NCBI GenBank assembly: GCA_026874595.1
Contig: CM049322.1
Coordinates: 47,959,840 to 48,023,839, forward strand
Origin: Sipunculus nudus
Taxonomy: Eukaryota > Annelida > Sipuncula > Golfingiida > Sipunculidae
Length of the DNA: 64,000 bases
Direction: 5' to 3'
The position numbers and the translations under genes were made by a program. The notes beneath the pieces are model-generated. The model made no database searches. It had not been told where the DNA came from and worked only from the letters and a program-made list of their open reading frames with translations. Below, piece after piece: positions 13,380 through 26,289 of the stretch (its first letter is position 1; the number at the start of each line of letters is the position of its first letter).

Positions 13380-14460
13380 CAGTCGCTTGCATATTATAGA
13401 TCACCATGCCCTAGTCTTAGGTTTCCTAGGAGATTTCACCAGAACCTCCTTGGATGTTGTGTCAGACGAATCCAGGTATATTGGTTACAATTTGTACCCT
13501 GACGATTTGATATGGTTAAAATCTAGTTTTTAAAAATGTAGTTCGCATGATAGTATTACCATGGGTAATTTCACGTTTCCCAGGAGATTTTAACAAGACT
13601 TTCCTGGATATTATGTAAGAAGTTTCTTGGTATAACAAATACAGTTTGTAAATGTGCCTTGTCTGACTGCTAAAAATCATGTTTTTTTAGAATATATTAT
13701 ATATAAAGAATATAGGTCATCGTTATCTAGTTTCAGGTTTCCACGAAATATGCCCAGAACCTCTCTGGATATTACAAATGATGATTCCAGGCATAACGGA
13801 TACAGTTTGGGCCTGACTTTTAGGGTGCTTAATACATTTTTGCCCGTAAACCTTGCAGAATATAAGTCATGGTAACATAATTTCAGGTTTTCGAGGATAT
13901 TTTCTAGGACCTCTCTGAATGAGCAATTTCTAGGCCAAATGGTTACAATTTGTGGACTTTCTGACTCTCTGGTTGCTCAAAAACATGTTAATTGGACAGT
14001 AGCTCGCAGAATATAGATTACTGTGACCTAATTCCAAGTTTCCATTGAAATTGGCCTGGGACTGCCCTGGCTGTACAGTTAGCAGTTTCTAGTTGTAACG
14101 GTTACAGTTTGTTCCCTGTTAACGTTCGGGCTTTGTCATTTGAAGTCTAAAAGTTGAGAATAGCTGCGTAAACATTCGAAAGTGGTGCCACTAGCCTTCA
14201 GAAACTGATAAAATTTTCTATAATCAATATTCTTGGAAAGAATCATGGCAATCAGTACATTAGTTATTTAAATATTATTGCATGCTGTCAATATTTTTAT
14301 TATTCTGCGGGGTACTTTTGAGCCCCATAGCTTAAAAATATAGGCCGCAGTGCCAAAATGTTGGGTTTCTAAGGTGATTTTTTTATTGTCCTCCATAGGT
14401 GTTCAGTAAGAAGTTTCTAGGTCCTGTGATTACGATTTGCGTCTTGTTAACGGACGTCTG
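13380..14460 (+). repeat. Diverged tandem repeat, inverted partner array
   Basis: Units of about 140-165 bases carry a TTTCAGGTTTCC block, then AGGACCTC, then a GATTCCAGG or TTTCTAGG anchor (near 13464, 13618, 13780, 13920, 14079, 14407), then TACAATTTG. It is the reverse complement family of the 9.6-10.8 kb array and is retained in module 2 at 26.3-27.3 kb. Module 3 lacks it. Confidence 0.7.
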
Positions 14461-15061
14461 AAAGGACGTCGGACAAAAGTGATCGCTGAAAGTCATCTAA
14501 GCTAGAACTGTTACCAATCATTTTGCTTTATCAACTGGCAAACAGGCTGAAAGCGACCGGAAACTAGTTTCCGTGACAAAGGATGAGATGTCATTTTCCG
14601 TTTAGCCATAGTGTTATTTTCGTCACAATACTGTGTTGATTTTCTTATAACACTCAATGTAACAAAATTGATCTATATGTAAAAATTTATATCCTACGTT
14701 TGTACTTAAATTAGCACACATATACATACTTAGCATTAACACAATTATTTAAAGAATAAAGACAGGTGCACGAATTGCTAATGTGTGACGTTTTCAATTC
14801 AGCGATCAACCGGTTATCATAGATGTAATTATATAGAGCAGAGCAGCATCTGCTCTCACTAAGCTGAGAGTCACAATTATCCGATGACGATGCTTACTTT
14901 TATTCTTATAATCAATCAAGAAACATTTCTGTGTGATACATCATCAGCCAATCCGTGCGTAAATAAACGATGACGAAGTTTGGAGGTCCTCATCGCTGTT
15001 AAGTTATCACATTACGCCAAATAAATCGTATCGGCAAACACACACACATACGCACGCATAG

Positions 15062-15064
<3 letters not shown>

Positions 15065-15140
<76 letters not shown>
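15065..15140. repeat. Compound microsatellite (TA)n(GA)n
   Basis: A pure TA run passes directly into a pure GA run. At the matching place module 2 has GGGAA-type repeats (27836-27868) and module 3 only a short GGGGAAGGGAGG. Confidence 0.95.
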
Positions 15141-15145
<5 letters not shown>

Positions 15146-15824
15146 GAAGGGAGGTCCAAACAATCGACACTCAGTGCTAGCATTCTTGGCATCAGGATCG
15201 TTTATAATCCAAAACATGTTTAACATTTAGAACATGAACGGCCCAGGAGTCTTATAAATTTAGACACTGTATACACACTGGATTAATGTAAAACTTGCTG
15301 ATAAGCCCGGTATACCGGGCCTTTTACCAGGGCTGGGGATATGAATTAACTGATATGAGGAATATGGGACAGTTTTTTTTTTATTTTAAAGGCTAAATGA
15401 AAATATAGATGTTCAGTTGAAATCTTCCTTAATAGGATATATGCTTTTATTTTTTTGCATTTATTTATGTGGCGCTGCGCTCATGGCAAGAAATTCCTAT
15501 ACCTATGGGTTTACCTTGAACACATGGTGAAAGATGGTGTTTAAATTTGCAAAATTCACCCATAATGATGTGCACATTAACAATTATTTATTCTCATATC
15601 GGCAAGGACACTGCGGTAACCTTTAAAAGGTATCTCACAGTATCGACGCAACGCGGTTTCAGAGAATATTGCGGACAGATATGGGCCAAGTTCCTTTTAC
15701 AAGTATTAAATGTATTTGTGCATCACTACTTTTGTGATCTAAAATCAGGTCAAGGCTGATGAACGGTTTTAAACTAACGTATATATTTTTGTGAGCCTTT
15801 TTCAACGCACCTATAAGACCAAAG

Positions 15825-15830
15825 TATAAA
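15825..15830 (+). promoter_or_regulatory. TATA box of module 1 gene
   Basis: TATAAA in the context ACCAAAGTATAAAACA lies 136 nt before the ATG of the signal-peptide exon. The motif and the 136-nt spacing are identical in modules 2 and 3, which supports a real core promoter. Confidence 0.6.
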
Positions 15831-15960
15831 ACATTTTGTAGTACGTCATTGATAACCTATTGACCTAATAAGGTAACGCTTAGTACCTTGGACAGGTTCG
15901 AGTAGTAAGGCATATACGTTAGGAAGTGTGACCTGCATTTGCTGGCAGAATTTATCCAAC

Positions 15961-16024
15961 ATGGCGGCAATGACAGCCACTATCTTGTTTTTCTTTATCC
16001 TGTGCAACCTGGCCTCAGGCAGCG
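15961..16024 (+). CDS. Signal-peptide first exon, module 1
   Basis: ATG 15961 opens a 21-codon exon ending at a GTAAGT donor in phase 1. The peptide MAAMTATILFFFILCNLASG is a textbook signal peptide: short N-region, hydrophobic core ILFFFILCNLA and a small-residue cleavage region. A second ATG at codon 4 matches the start used in module 2. The start lies in AACATGGCGGC, which is both a fair translation context and a match to the YY1 consensus. The next recognisable exon piece is near 16226, but its splice acceptor AG has become TG and it is truncated, so this copy probably no longer makes its original protein. The family is not recognised. Confidence 0.6.
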
Positions 16025-16225
16025 GTAAGTCTAATTCACGTGCCAGGTTAATATGTTCCGCACTATATTGTCATTTATATGGCTTTTTAACGTTCATTTT
16101 TTTTAATATTCGCTTATATTCCTCAGAGTAAGGAAATCTACGCCCGGTACGCAAACCTATACATTTGACCATGTATGCCAGCATTTTTTGTGATGTATCA
16201 TGTTATCATTGTTGCTGCTGTTCCG

Positions 16226-16318
16226 TTCACTGAAGTGGATTGTGTAATCAAACACACTGGCCCCGTCCATATAATATCAGGCACGTGGTCACCAAGCCAA
16301 CAGTGCAGCAAAATAAAG
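16226..16318 (+). pseudogene. Truncated exon 2 relic, module 1
   Basis: It matches the first half of the complete module 3 exon (42827-43006): VPFTEV..CVIK, then ISGTWSPSQQCSK. It stops at a TAAAG that in module 3 sits 998 bases before another TAAAG. The expected acceptor AG is mutated to TG and one base is missing before the junction. Not functional as an exon. Confidence 0.6.
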
Positions 16319-16576
16319 CTGACGACATGCTGTCATAGGCAGTAACTAAACTTGGAAAAAATCAGTTCTCTTTTATGATACACCATAACGACTCATCGTT
16401 CTAATTACTACTAATATTTCTTCTTTGAAAAGCCATTATGTGCTAAATCTCTTGCGTTTACACCAACTGTTTACTATAGCTATCTCTGAGGCCTTTGTGT
16501 CTAACCATAACGAAATTTGTAAGATACTTAATTCAATTGGAAGACACAGAAAGGCACATGGCTTTGTTTAGAAAGC

Positions 16577-16578
<2 letters not shown>

Positions 16579-16612
<34 letters not shown>
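16579..16612. repeat. (TA)n microsatellite, module 1
   Basis: A dinucleotide tract at the same relative place as the tracts at 29312 and 44133 in the other two modules. It is intermediate in length. Confidence 0.95.
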
Positions 16613-16617
<5 letters not shown>

Positions 16618-17692
16618 TCCTCTTTCATCACTAAATAATTGTTTATTGATCTGTTGCAAATATTTAAATTCTTTCTTATTTAATTTGGTGTTAATGTACA
16701 AGATTCTACTGCTAAAGAGGCTGGTAAACTGGTCAGGATCATTCCGGTAATTATGTTCACATAATTGAATGCCGTTGACAGAATAAGCTACAATTTTATT
16801 TTAAAAATTCCCTAGATAGATGACGAAAATCACACGGACAAACGTGCGGTAAATTTCGACCTTTTTGAAATCTTTAAAAGAACATGATTTATTAAGAAAT
16901 AGCAGGAAAAGGGAACTCTTTCTATCTCTTAATTCGTCTCACCAAATATCTGACTGAAGGTTTTTTTTAAATGCAGTATAAACTCTTGTGCACATATCTG
17001 CATAACAATGGGTATGAAAAGGCTCAAATGTTGAAAACACACATTTTTAATAGGCACGCGCTCAATCCAGCTTTCCACCAGGAGGACAATTAATTGATGG
17101 GTCTCTAGAGGCTGGGATGATTAGTGAAACCGCACTATTTGTTATCTGACCACCCCGGTGCTGTCCAGCACTGGCAAGCGCAGGATTTTGCATACAGGTG
17201 CATGTGTATTCTATGTCCCAGTGCGTCTGGGCCGGGCTCTGCAACTGCCTGTGGGTATGCAGTACTCTTTAGTGATATAGCTGGCCAGCCAAACTGTGTG
17301 TGCATAGTGGCTTACAGGCCAATGGTACATCCCTGACCAACTGATGTTACAGACACTAGGTAGGGTATTATGCGGCTTTTGACTTTAAGTATATCCCATG
17401 CACTCACTCACTCTGTCGAGTATGTCTGTCTGTCCTTTATTTTTCTGAGCCCTTTGTAAAAATACAGGGACCGGCATCCTAAGAATATGATTATTGAAGA
17501 CAAGAGATAAAATATAGATCCTTTTAGTGAATTCCAAAGATGTGGTAAGTCATCATATTGGTGTCGTCATGATTTTATTGGTTCGTTTACAATGAATGAA
17601 AACTACATCAAATACGGATCAGCTCACTTCGTCTACTGATTTATTGTTGAGGGCGGGGTTGGGAATTTTTTAAATGACAAACTGAAATCAAT

Positions 17693-19805
17693 TTACACCC
17701 ACCAAGGTGATCCGCATTTATAGGCCAGATGTTTATGACATATGTTGAAAAGCTTGAAATTCTTGGTGTCCTGGTAAATTTGCGCTCTTTATTTTTTTAT
17801 TCCTGCTTATAAATATTTTTCTTTTTATTAATTTATACCACTATTTGCTTTAGGATATGTGAATTGTGATTGTTGAGCTTCCTCAAGCCGGGTCAATTAC
17901 AAACACCCACACTTTTTATCTCTTCGACGTAAAGCATATCAATTATGTTAAGCAATTTTAAACTTTTTGGCACAAAATGATTGTCCAGTACGTGTATGCC
18001 AATAACAAAACAGGCTTTTCAAGCTGTATAACTGCAGCTTGCCATGTTGTTATATAAGTAAATAGCGGTATAGTATAGATTATGAAAGATGAGTAGTTGT
18101 TATATGACTGAAAGGGATCGGGTTACTTTATATACATGATAACAAAGGACTCATGGCTCACGGCACTCAGCTAAGTCTTGTAAAATTTAAGAAAATGCAA
18201 AAATGTACTATTTCTATATTTTGGTCAAAGGGAATGCCTTGTTATTTAGTGAAAATCATATCCGAAATATATGAATGAAAGAGAAATGTGCACTTGTATG
18301 GACAACATCAGCATAAACTAAATCTAAGAAGTATGTATTGTATTCTGTAATACATTGAAATTGTTGCCTGAAACCATTTATCATGAAATAAGCAGAAGAT
18401 GTTATGAGTTATGCTAAAGGATTTATTTTTAAACAAAAAAATGTGTAAATTTAATTTAAAATAAAAAACAAAAACAGTTTAAAGATATGGCTAAATGAGC
18501 AACGATTAAATTCCAGGAACGTTTACCAAAATTCTTGATTGGGTGTACGTTGGTATGCAGCCATGACAAGACATATTAATGGAATGGTACACACTTTTAT
18601 GGCAATACATAACTCTCTATGTACAATTAAATATAAAATTTAATAATTTGAATCCCTTTTTATTCAATACAAAATCCAGTATTTAGAAAAGGTAAAGAAT
18701 ACAATTGAATTAAAGACAGAAAAAAATATTTTATTCATCTGTTTTATGCAACCTGTCGGGGGGGGGGGGGGTAGCAGAGGGGACGCAAAGCTATATAAGC
18801 TAGATCAAGGGAAAGCCCACCAAAGCTAAGCTCCCTGGAGTATGGAGTGATTACAAAACACAGGCGAGGGCTCAATCACCCACTACACACCAATGATAAA
18901 CTGGGTTGGCCTGATGTAAATAATACTTTAGAAGTCTAAAAACTTGAATAAGAGGTACACTTTTCAATCAATTCCTTTGAAATTTCATATCCTAAAAGAT
19001 TAAATCCTTATGTATGGATGCTGCATGCGAAAACGTCCAGAGTCATTGATCCCCCGCCAAATGGGAATGTAAGATATGTGTACACACACGGTCTCACATA
19101 CATACACACACACCCTCACAGTCACAGAAATGCCCAAAAACAATACCGGTCTACTTTATCCATGTTCAATCAGAGAGCTCATCTGCTGCCAATACCAAAA
19201 GTGTATATTTGAGGAATGTGTACATTGCCTTGCATTTGAATCTGAAACATGGCAAACATCACATGTGGAAAAAAAAAATTACAAAATAAACCAAAAATGT
19301 ACTTAAACCTAGTCAAGTGAGGAAAACATTAAAATATACCTGCCTTGTGAATTAGAAATATATTATAGTAAGATACTGCATTACATATAAATATTTGACA
19401 TTAATTATAAATATTTATAAATAAAATCCACAATTCCATCAACCTGTGACCTTAACCTGGTCAGGTTAAGAGATCGTTGAAATATGCCCATCATTCCAGG
19501 AAGATGGCTTTGAGAGATAGTTTGAATTGGTAAAGACTTCAAAATTCATAGTTTCGGTATGGTAAGATATGTTTGGGACATCTGACTGTATGCTTAATTT
19601 ATGATTCCAACGGCTCCAATACGTGTTCTGTTAACAGACGGCCTCCGCACGCCCGGACGGCACGAAAGATGGACTAATAGCCATGCATGACTAGAGCTTA
19701 GGCGACTTATAGTTTGCTTAAACTTTCTACTTTGGTTAACTTACAATGCATTTGTTACAATATACGAAATCAATTTATAGATAAATTTGTGTGTATTATC
19801 TTTGT
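17693..19805. other. Spacer between module 1 and satellite array B
   Basis: No gene or transposon recognised. It contains a run of 14 G at 18758-18771 and a short CA-rich stretch near 19078-19120. Module 2 has no counterpart: there the duplication ends directly in satellite. Confidence 0.6.
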
Positions 19806-19809
19806 TGCA

Positions 19810-20850
19810 ATTTTGCAATCATTAATTAGATATCAGCGCTATCTTGAGTAAGGTCTTAAAAATCATCAATTAGTCATCAGCGCCATCTGGTGTCAATATG
19901 TTAACAATCATCGATTAGTTATCAGCGTCATCTGTTAAAGGATTTTAACAATCATTGATTAGTTATCAGCGTCATCTGTTGTAACATTTTAACACTCCTT
20001 GATCAGATTTCAGCGCCATCTGCTGGTAGATGTTAACAATCATTGATTAGATATTAGCGCAATCTGGTGTAAAATCTTTACAATCATTAATTATGTTATT
20101 AGCGCCATCTGTTTTCAGATTGTTACAAACATTGAATTGTTGAATCAGCACCATCTCGTGTAAGATTTTAAAAATCACTGATTAGTTATCAGCCCCATAT
20201 AGTGTAAGATGTTAACAATCACTGAAAGGTTTTCAGCGCCATGTGATGTGAGAGGTAAACAATCATTGATTAGATATCAGCGCTATCTGGTGTAAGATGT
20301 TAACTATCATTGATTAAATATTAGCGATATCTGGTGTAAAATCAGGTGAAAGATATTTACAACCATTAATACTTATCCTCACCATCTGTTGGTAGGTGTT
20401 TACAATCATTAGTTAGTTAACAGCGACATATGTAAGATATTTATAATTATTGATTAGCTGAATCAGTGCTATCCGGTGTAAGGTATTTACAATCATTGAT
20501 TAGTTATCAGCCCCATATGGTGTAAGTTATTTACAATCACAAATTAATTATCATCGCCATCTGTTGGTAGATGTTTACAATCATTGGTTAGTTATCAGCG
20601 CCATCTGGTGTAAGATGTTAAAAATCATCAATTATGAAACAGCGCCGTCTGCTGTTATATTTTAACAATTATTCATTAGTTATCACGCCTTCTGGTGTAA
20701 GATTTTAACAGTCATTGCTCAGATATCAGCGCCATCTGGTGTAAGATTTTTAAATTCATTGAGTAGCTTAATCAACGCCATCCGGTGTAAGCTATTTACA
20801 ATCACAAATTAATTATTATCGCCATCTGTTGGTAGATGTTGAATTGGTCA
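19810..20850 (+). repeat. 44-bp satellite array B, first block
   Basis: About 23 monomers in the same orientation as array A. They include the variant pair that recurs in array C: a monomer with GTTGAATCAGCGCCATCCGG followed by one with CATCTGTTGGTAGATG. Confidence 0.9.
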
Positions 20851-21440
20851 GGTGAATACATTATTTGACTGGCCATTTAGAGCACTCTATCATTAAATGT
20901 CAGAATTCAGTTACAAATTATCATCGTCAACTGGTGTCAGTTGTTTAAATTCAATATTAGGTTTGCAGCGCCACCTGATGTCGGAAGTTTACTGTTATTG
21001 GCTGGTTATCAGCTTCGTACGGTGGCTGATATAGGACACAGAAAAGAATATTTATCTCGAGATCTCTAGATGTTATGTCGAGATATCGAGATAAGTATTT
21101 TTTTTCTGTGTCCTAACTTAGCCACCGTAGTTTCGTTTAGCATCAGAAGTTAAGATTTAGGGATTGGTTACCGGTGTCACCTTGTGTCAGATGTTTACAT
21201 TCATTAATTTTTTATAAGTGCCATTTGGTGTTAGATATATACATTACTTGACTGGTAATCAGTGCCACCTGATGCCATTGATTGACTTACATTGATTGGT
21301 TCTGGCCACGTTCTGGCTTTAGATAACACCATTTTATGGTAATCAGCGACACCTGGTGTCAGATCTTAGCACTCACTGACTGCGCATCTACGCCATCTGT
21401 TGTGAGAAATAAACATCCATTCATTGATTATCAGCGCTAA
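20850..21440 (+). repeat. Copy of the pre-array field (6.78-7.34 kb)
   Basis: It matches 6.78-7.34 kb almost base for base in blocks such as ATCATCGTCAACTGGTGTCA, GCAGCGCCACCTGATGTCGG and GTGCCACCTGATGCCA. Array B is therefore a composite of satellite, duplicated field and satellite. Confidence 0.85.
21018..21129. repeat. Foldback palindrome with arms of about 40-45 bp
   Basis: The left arm runs TACGGTGGCTGATATAGGAC, then ACAG, an A-rich stretch and TTATCTCGAGAT. The right arm is its near reverse complement, ending TCCTAACTTAGCCACCGTA. The centre is about 25 bases. This could be a small foldback transposon or MITE; the 6.96-7.06 kb copy is more decayed. Confidence 0.75.
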
Positions 21441-22505
21441 CTTTTGCAAGATTTTACCAATCATCGAGTACTTATCAACGCCATCTGGTGTAAAATTTTA
21501 ACAATAATAGATAAGTTATCAGCGCCATCTGGTGTAATATATTTACAATCATTGATTAGTTATCAGCGCCATTTGGTGTAAGATTTTAACAATCATTGAT
21601 TAGTTATCAGCGCCATCTCGAATAACCTGTTAACAATCATTGATTAGTTATCAGCGACATCAAGTGTAAGATTTTAACAATCACTGATTAGTTATCAACC
21701 CCATCTGGTGTTACATGTTGACATTCATTGATTAGTTATCAGCGCCATCTGATGAAAGATTTTACCAATCACTGATTGGGTATCAGCGCCATCTGGTGCA
21801 AGATATTTACAATCATTGATTAGTTATCAGAGCCATCTGGTGTAATATTTTAACAATCATTAATTAGTTGTCAGCGCCATCACGTGTAAGATTTTAACAA
21901 TCATTAGTTAGTTATCAGCGCCATCTGGTTTAAAATGTTAACAATCATTGATTCTTTATCTGCGCCCTCAAGTGTAAGATTTTAACAATCATTGATTAGT
22001 TATCAGCGCCATCTGGTGCAAGATATAAACAATCAGTGATTAGTCATCAGCGCCATCTGGTGTAAGATTTTAACAATCATTGATTAGTTATCAGTGTCAT
22101 CTGCTCTAAGATTTGAACAATCATTGATTAGTTATCAGCGCTATCTGGTGTAAGATATTAAGAATCATTGATTAGTTATCAGCGCCATCTGGTGTAATAT
22201 TTTAACAATCATTGATTAGTTATTAGCCCATCTGGTGAAAGATTTTAATAATCATTGATTATTTTTCAGCGCCATCAGGTGTAAGATTTTAACAATTGTT
22301 GTTTAGTTATCAGCGGTATCTGGTGTAAGATTTCAACAATCATTGATCAGTTGTTAGCGCCATTTTGTGTAAGATGTTAAACTTCATTGGTGTGATTTCA
22401 GCGCCATCTGTTTAAAGATGTTAAAATTCATTGATTAGTTACCAGCGCCATCTGGTGAAGATTTTAACGATCATTGATTATCTTTCAGCGCTATCTGATG
22501 AAATT
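21440..22505 (+). repeat. 44-bp satellite array B, second block
   Basis: About 24 monomers, among the most regular in the window, with the AACAATCA anchor recurring every 44 bases (for example 22028 and 22072). The GCGCCATCTGGTGT core is perfect at 22050-22063. The array ends exactly where module 2 begins. Confidence 0.92.
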
Positions 22506-25500
22506 CCTGAAGTTTTAATTAGACGACAATAAAACATATTAATTCAGAAATATATAAAACGTATCGCACAGTTGTCCTGCTGTAATTATCAACACCCTCC
22601 AGTCATGTTGAAAACCCTCTCACCGACTGTCCTATTTATACAACCCTCCATGCGGAGAAATAATAGGTTTTATGCGTTTTGTACAGATGAAAGAATTTCC
22701 CGTTACGATTGAAGAATCATTTGTTTTGTTCAAATAGGAGTATTGTCCATTATTTATATATGTACAAAAAATTTATGGTTTGTTAATTTTTATAAAAACG
22801 TGCTGATAAGTGCAACCTTGGTCTCTTTGATTAAACTCGTATGCGTGAAGTGTGTGCCGACAAACAAACTTGCTTGAATGGCAAAGGCTTGAAGTGTCCA
22901 CGAAGGTAGCACGTGTCACTCAAGTTTCATTTGCCTGTTGTTTGCTTATTCAACGCCGATGACAACCTTGATTGATATATAAATGCCTATATTTAGTCAA
23001 CCGCTGGTACTCAACCTGTTTACCAAGTCAATGCCCTGCTTTTATTTCAGATAAGTGTACCGTTACAACTGTTTATCTGGGTCAAATATATACGGCCAAT
23101 GTAATGATTCGTTTAACTTTAGAATCTTACTTATGTAGATCGAAGGATCGCTGAGTATCAGGACGTCAATGTTCTTATCTCAAGTGTTTCGTTGCTACGG
23201 ACGCATATAGGCTGATTCATTCGTGACCAAAAACATATCAGACCGCAGGCACCTGGTCGCAGTCAAAGTCCTCCACTTGAAATACCATTGACGTGGCATT
23301 TTCAATAAGTATTGTGTGAAAATTGTGTGGCCAGCACATGTAATGCACATTTATGTTTCTTAATTGTGTAAACTGGGGAACGGATCTGTAAGAAATGTTA
23401 TGTTCAATAGGCTATAGTATTCATTCTGGGTTGACAAATGTTACTTGTTAATTTGAAATTATTCTTTTTGTATGTTTCTGTTCAAATCCAAGGTTCATTT
23501 ATAGGTAGACTAATTTATTGGCGGTGAAAATTATCGGAATTATCGAGTGAGTAATCTGTAAATATATGACCAGACTCAATTCCTAATCGTTATTCCAACA
23601 TAGGCTGGCTATGTGTTAGTGTGAGGCCATATAAACTGGACTTGTGCAGTTTATATACTGTTCGTTCACTTATGTATGATATTTATGTTTTGCATGTTCA
23701 GGCATTTAGTTTTCCCAAGTTATTACTCGTACCAAGTGAGTATTTATTTTATTTTATGTATCCTTTTGATCAAATTTATTCCGGAGCAATTTTTTTTTAA
23801 TATTCACAAGGATGTATGATAATAGGTAATGTTCTGATAAAATGTGATATATTGTGATATCATGTGACATATTTGGGACTCACAGTAAAGGCAGAAGGCA
23901 CTCATGACAATGCAGACAAACATAAGCAGTTCCCAGTTGCCATCAGCCCATTTTGTGTATCTGAGTAAAGCGGAGGTTATAGTGTGTTACAGCCCTTTCT
24001 TGTGACATACACATGCAAAAGGTATTAGGTCCCTATAGAACCAGGCACAGAGACTGGCTCATTTGTGTCACATATGGCTCTATTATCAATACCATTCCCA
24101 TGATCCCGGTTACGTCAAGAGCATGCAAATTTCCTGGTTATGTGTAGCAGCGTCACCTTAAAAAATAAATATAAAAAGGTAATCGTGTCTAACAGTTACA
24201 ATGCAATTTATATTTTTAAAGTAATAACTGGATTATTGGCTAATAATTTAACACCTGTATAGAGGTTATTTTACAATCAATTTCTTCAATGTATATGCTG
24301 TCTGGCTTTTTCTATGCACGTACCATCACAGGATTTCAATGGACGTGTTTTACAAGTGTATATAAATTTGTGTTAGTATAAATGTTGCACCACTAATCGC
24401 GGCAAATGCTAGTTCGTGAGCAGGTGTAAGTCAATGTTTCAGAACGAAATATTTGTAGATACTATGAATTTCAAAGGATAAACTACTATAATGTGTGTAA
24501 ATTTAACATACCTGGTGTTTGATGAGGCCAATTAAATTTGTAATATGGATTTATTTTATAGCTTTTCAAAACACGTAGCAGTAAGACAATCTCACGATTC
24601 ATTGAAACTTCAAGTGAAAATTTGACATAAAATATACCGCCGTCTAATTCGATCCTTTACTTGCCAATTTTCGGTTTAGTATATATACACTCTAAACATT
24701 TTAAATTTTTTTACATTTCTAGGGCAAGATGTACGGGTCCAGGAATTCTGCGTCTCTCTGTGAAAAGGGTAATCATAACTGATCATTACAATGTCTGTCA
24801 TGACGTAGTATTTCCATTTGGTCTTGCTTAGCGCATAAGGGCATGTCTGTATTATTTTTTTTTTCTGTTACTTGTTCTAAATGATTTGTGAATAAATAAG
24901 TAAATTAATTTTGAATGGTGGAAGGTTGGTGTCATGGGCGAATTAATACTGGGCTGACCTGGACGCGCATACAGACGTCGATGGATTTATGTAGTCTGTG
25001 AATGATCTTTAGGTATGTCCAGCTAATTATGCAGTATTTTTTTGTTTCGAGGCATCATATCCTTGTGTCTGTCATTCCCCCATATGTGGTGCAGCATTTG
25101 TAACACAGTGACCTAATGTTGGGTTTGTAAGCAGACGTAAAAGACCCTCCAAGTATATAAAGCAAAACGTTTCTAGGTCCAATGGTTAAGATATTAAAAA
25201 TGTTAGTATATTACAATTTATCATTCATATTCACAGTGGGAAAATATTTTAGCGAGTCCTTTTAATTACATAAATTATCTTTCAAAAGAGAGGTCACAGA
25301 AAGTAACCTTTTGCAGGATGACAAATCTGTAACATTACAATCGGTTCCACAGTAACTACGATCAGGGACGGATAAAGGAATTTAGAACATCGGGGTTGAG
25401 TTTACAGGGTAAGGTGGTCCAATGGTAAAGGAATATTTGCAAAATTTAGACTATAATGGTGCAATCTGAAATGGTTTAGTCATTATGCTTGTGCTATTCT

Positions 25501-26289
25501 AATTCCAAAATTGTTTAGGTCGAAAAATGGGAAGGAGATAAAGAGGGGAGGTTGCAATCCCCTTGCTCATGGATGGCCAGTGCTCTTAAACCGATTTGTC
25601 TTCCTTGTCCTTGTCCAGCCTCTTAAAATCAGTAGTTAATCTGTTCGTGATAAGTCGGGTGATTCATGCTTTCTTGCGGTTATGGTTTTTTTGTAACACC
25701 GAGTCAGCAAACGAGCTAGGTCGTTCTTTGCTAGCCTTTACATAGAGGAACAGTATCTGCAACCAGTAATCGTGTTATGTCCGAACTCCCTGCTTTTGAT
25801 TAATCTTGCAGTATACTACCAAGAATCCAGAGAACCATATTATGAATTTATGCTAATCCTGAATAAAATAAAACTGCAGCTACAAATCTAATTAAATAAG
25901 AATTAAACTCGTTTTGCATTTGCCGTCTAAGCAAATAAACCAAATAGTTTGCTTAAGTATGAATTTCACAGTACGATAGGAATCTCAGAAAAGGTTACAC
26001 ACTCAAACGTTGCCCGTGAATATTAAAAAGTCAACAGATAACATGAACAAAAACAAGTGACCCACGGGTCCTGACGCTCAGTTGAATTTACATAGAAGTG
26101 CTGGATGTATTAATTATTCGTGTTATAATATGGTGAAATCATTTACTTAAGGGGCCATGAACAATGAGGCAGAGTGATAAACATTGTGTTTTTGACCAAC
26201 GTCCTTAAAAATAGGTAACAGCGACCTTTCTTCTGGTTGCCCGAGAATATTTTGCCAGTCGCTTGCATATTATAGATCACCTTGCTCTA

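Larger units (their letters stand above)
8673..17692 (+). repeat. Segmental duplication, module 1
   Basis: It aligns by eye with 22506-30832 (module 2) and partly with 39791-44480 (module 3). Shared landmarks in order: a motif GAAGTT..TTAGAC.ACAATAAA just after the satellite, CTTGTCCTGCT, a CCGTTACGATTGAAGA block, the 12.0-15.0 kb stretch, a TATA box, the signal-peptide exon, an exon 2 relic and a (TA)n tract. Module 1 has about 2.2 kb (9.45-11.64 kb) that module 2 replaces with about 350 bases. It lacks about 960 bases present in module 2 at 24.0-24.96 kb. Confidence 0.88.

Noticed and set aside
14999-15226. Open frames with Ser-Leu and Tyr-Ile repeats on the minus strand
   Set aside because: They are translations of the (TA)n(GA)n tract.
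15547-15759. Open frame conserved between modules 1 and 2 upstream of the signal-peptide exon
   Set aside because: In module 3 the frame is shifted and the peptide changes completely while the DNA stays similar. This suits a promoter-proximal non-coding region better.
15890-15910. GGTTCGAG resembling a tRNA T-loop
   Set aside because: No matching D-arm, anticodon arm or acceptor stem around it; it is part of the conserved module promoter region.
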